A DNA stretch of 7,850 nt from Myxococcales bacterium. Its GTDB lineage: Bacteria; Myxococcota_A; UBA9160; SMWR01. Made by a program: the position numbers and the translations under genes. This document shows positions 6,206 to 7,850 of this stretch, in pieces. The DNA is taken from contig JACZXC010000125.1 in the NCBI GenBank assembly GCA_022571825.1, positions 1 through 7,850 on the forward strand. Direction: 5' to 3'. A model generated the notes under the pieces. That model worked only from the letters and a program-made list of their open reading frames with translations, had not been told where the DNA came from and did no database searches. Each line of letters begins with the position of its first letter. The first letter of the stretch is position 1.

Positions 6206-7378
6206 ATGATCAACTTCGAACTCAGCGAAAACGACCGAAAAGTCATCGAGGGCCTGCGCGCCCAAGCCCTGGTGGCGCGCCAGTACGCCCGCTACTACGA
6301 CGAGAACGAGCACGAGTTCCCCCCCGACGAGCTGGAAGAGGCCAAGAACTTCCCGTCCCTCAGCGAGCTTCTCGAGGGACGTACCGATCAGGACACACCC
6401 ATCAGTGTGCTCGGCATGCTGATCGTGGCGGCGCAGACCTGGGGCGATTACTCCGTCCGCATGCGTCGCGAAAGGGGCGGCCTCGGAAATGCGGCGCTCC
6501 GCGCCGCGGGGACCCCCGAGCAGATCGAGAAGTGGCAGGGCTTGATCCTCGCCATGGCCATCACCGAGCCCGGCTGCGGTTCCGACCCTTCGATGGTTCA
6601 GATGTCCGCGGTCCTCGACGGAGATGAGTGGGTTCTGAACGGCGAGAAGATCTTCGTGACCACGGGTTGCCGCGCCGATGGCGTCATTGTCTGGGCGACC
6701 CTTGACAAGTCCGCGGGGCGCGCGGGGATCAAGTCCTTCCTGGTCGAGAAGGGGACCCCGGGCTTCGTCGTCACCCACAAAGAGAAGAAGCTCGGGATCC
6801 GGGCCGACGACACCGCTGCCTACGTCTTCAAGGATTGCCGCATTCCGAGGGAGAATCTGATCGGGCTCCAGGAAGAGATTCCCAAGCACAGCTCCGGCGG
6901 CTTCCGGAACGTCATGAAGACCTTCAACATGACGCGCCCGGGTGTTGCGGCAATCGGTATCGGAATGGCCGAGGCAGCGCTGGACTTCACCCGCGATCAT
7001 CTGCGCGACGCTGGAATCGAGATCGAGTACGGCGGCGGCATCCACGGTGCGTCGGCGGTGGTGGAGAGGTTCCGTCGCCTCGAGGCCCTCTGCGAGGCCG
7101 CGCAGCTCACGATCTGGCGCGCCGCCTGGCTCTCCGGCGAGGGCCAGCCCAACAACATGGAGGCCTCGGTCTGCAAGGCCAAGGCGGGCGCCGCGGTGCG
7201 CGAGATCACCCAGGGCTGCATCGAGATCCTCGGGCCGATGGGCGTGTCGCGGGATCATCTGCTCGAAAAGTGGTTCCGCGACGTGCGCATTACCGACATC
7301 TACGAAGGCACCGGCGAAATCCAACGCATGATCATCGCGCGCGGTCTGTTCGACTACACGCGGGCGGAGCTGAATTAG
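6206..7378 (+). CDS. Acyl-CoA dehydrogenase family protein, probable catalytic subunit
   Basis: The protein has 390 residues from ATG at 6206. The middle domain has textbook flavin-ring contacts: AITEPGCGSD (118-127) and NGEKIFVTTG (145-154). The C-terminus has the catalytic-base motif DIYEGTGEIQRMI (364-376) with Glu367. In contrast, the segment that normally carries R-x-x-F-G reads AGIEIEYGGGIHGASAVVER (269-288), and the usual G-G-x-G of the last FAD motif is ILGPMG (341-346). These missing parts normally reach across the dimer to hold the adenine half of the partner's FAD, and the preceding gene product keeps both. I infer a heterodimer or alpha2-beta2 enzyme with one FAD and one active site per pair, using Glu367. 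The predicted activity is acyl-CoA alpha,beta-dehydrogenation with ETF as acceptor; the acyl group is unknown. It is the last gene of the regulator-dehydrogenase operon. Confidence 0.92.
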   Translation: MINFELSENDRKVIEGLRAQALVARQYARYYDENEHEFPPDELEEAKNFPSLSELLEGRTDQDTPISVLGMLIVAAQTWGDYSVRMRRERGGLGNAALRAAGTPEQIEKWQGLILAMAITEPGCGSDPSMVQMSAVLDGDEWVLNGEKIFVTTGCRADGVIVWATLDKSAGRAGIKSFLVEKGTPGFVVTHKEKKLGIRADDTAAYVFKDCRIPRENLIGLQEEIPKHSSGGFRNVMKTFNMTRPGVAAIGIGMAEAALDFTRDHLRDAGIEIEYGGGIHGASAVVERFRRLEALCEAAQLTIWRAAWLSGEGQPNNMEASVCKAKAGAAVREITQGCIEILGPMGVSRDHLLEKWFRDVRITDIYEGTGEIQRMIIARGLFDYTRAELN

Positions 7379-7446
7379 ACTGGCGTACGCGTGTCGGAGG
7401 CGACTCGGGATCGGGCGGGCTACGCTTCGCCGCCGGGGGGCCTCCT

Positions 7447-7850
7447 TTGCATTGTCGTCCCGGGCCGCCGCGGGCTCAGCCGCTGCGGCTATTGGGCTCG
7501 ATGACGTTTGCGCTGCTCTGGGTGGGCGCGGACGCCCGGGGAGCGCCGGCCGGGCGGCCCGAGCCTGCATCCGTCTCCACCTCCGAACCCGGGCCGGCTT
7601 CGGAGCCAGAATCCGAATCGCCTCTTCCCCGATCCCAGGAAGACGACCCGGAAAACGTCGAGACACCGATCTTTCCCCAGGTGCGTTATCGGGATGCGCT
7701 GCGTGTGAGCCTGGAGTCGGGCTTCCTGCCGAACAACGATTTCGGTTCCGTGGACGTTTCGCTCTACAGCCCCGCCGCACGGGTCCGGCTCACGGTGCCG
7801 CTCGGTGACCGCGCGGTCCTGCAGTTCACGGGTCGGATCCAGTACAGCCA
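7447..7850 (+). CDS. Probable exported protein with Pro/Glu-rich linker and beta-barrel-like strands, 3' end outside window
   Basis: The frame is open to the right edge. Candidate starts are TTG 7447, TTG 7492 and ATG 7501, none with a good Shine-Dalgarno. From 7447 there is an Arg-containing N-terminus, then a hydrophobic stretch (MTFALLWVGADA, starting at 7501), like a signal peptide with cleavage after A-D-A. From 7501 alone the signal would be unusually short and uncharged. Next comes a linker rich in Pro, Glu and Ser (about residues 19-56 counted from 7501). Alternating polar/hydrophobic strands follow: ALRVSLESGFLP, VDVSLYSPAARVRLTVPL and AVLQFTGRIQYS, with a turn at PNND, as in outer-membrane beta-barrels. 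I recognise no specific family. It may be an envelope protein unrelated to the dehydrogenase operon, from which 68-122 bases separate it. Confidence 0.6.
   Translation, partial: MHCRPGPPRAQPLRLLGSMTFALLWVGADARGAPAGRPEPASVSTSEPGPASEPESESPLPRSQEDDPENVETPIFPQVRYRDALRVSLESGFLPNNDFGSVDVSLYSPAARVRLTVPLGDRAVLQFTGRIQYS

Noticed and set aside
7414..7434. GGCGG/CCGCC hairpin after the second dehydrogenase as an operon terminator
   Set aside because: It has only five pairs, no T-tract, and is the sort of stem expected by chance at this GC content.
6050..7780. 576-residue minus-strand frame opposite the dehydrogenases
   Set aside because: It mirrors the coding frame in high-GC DNA, carries no motifs, and conflicts with two canonical dehydrogenase genes that have Shine-Dalgarno sites.

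Overview
The window is chromosomal DNA from a GC-rich bacterium with densely packed genes. It carries six protein genes (two cut by the window edges) and the RNase P RNA gene. A two-RCK_C SLC13 permease, an F420-type luciferase-like oxidoreductase (MSMEG_2256 type), an N-acetylglutamate synthase-like protein, tandem acyl-CoA dehydrogenases, a class A RNase P RNA and a likely exported barrel-like protein together suggest a Gram-negative soil or marine lineage, such as Myxococcota, Binatota or other former Deltaproteobacteria. That placement is an inference, and no single marker here fixes the phylum.

Layout. At 1-1487 (-) is the 5' part of an SLC13 transporter whose end lies beyond the left edge. 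Divergent from it, 1507-2607 (+) encodes an AAK-GNAT protein resembling ArgA, but with a short and degenerate kinase-like domain. It converges on an LLM-class oxidoreductase, 2663-3709 (-), and the short junction holds repeated TGGGGAC elements that can form a hairpin. Upstream of the oxidoreductase on the same strand is rnpB, about 3793-4226 (-), followed by a very strong GC palindrome at 3747-3777. Any reading frames across rnpB are spurious. An AT-rich island at 4309-4350, with nested inverted repeats and promoter-like boxes, precedes a rightward operon: an HxlR-SCP2 regulator (4359-5090) and two acyl-CoA dehydrogenase genes (5100-6194 and 6206-7378). A proline/glutamate-rich, probably exported protein starts near 7447 or 7501 and runs off the right edge.

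How the genes work together. The regulator and the two dehydrogenases look like one autoregulated unit for oxidising an acyl-CoA of unknown identity; the SCP2-like domain may sense a lipid or acyl-CoA. The dehydrogenases have lost opposite halves of the FAD-binding site, which suggests an obligate heteromer like the mycobacterial ChsE/FadE pairs. This is the most interesting point in the window. I found no CRISPR array, tRNA, insertion sequence or defence system.
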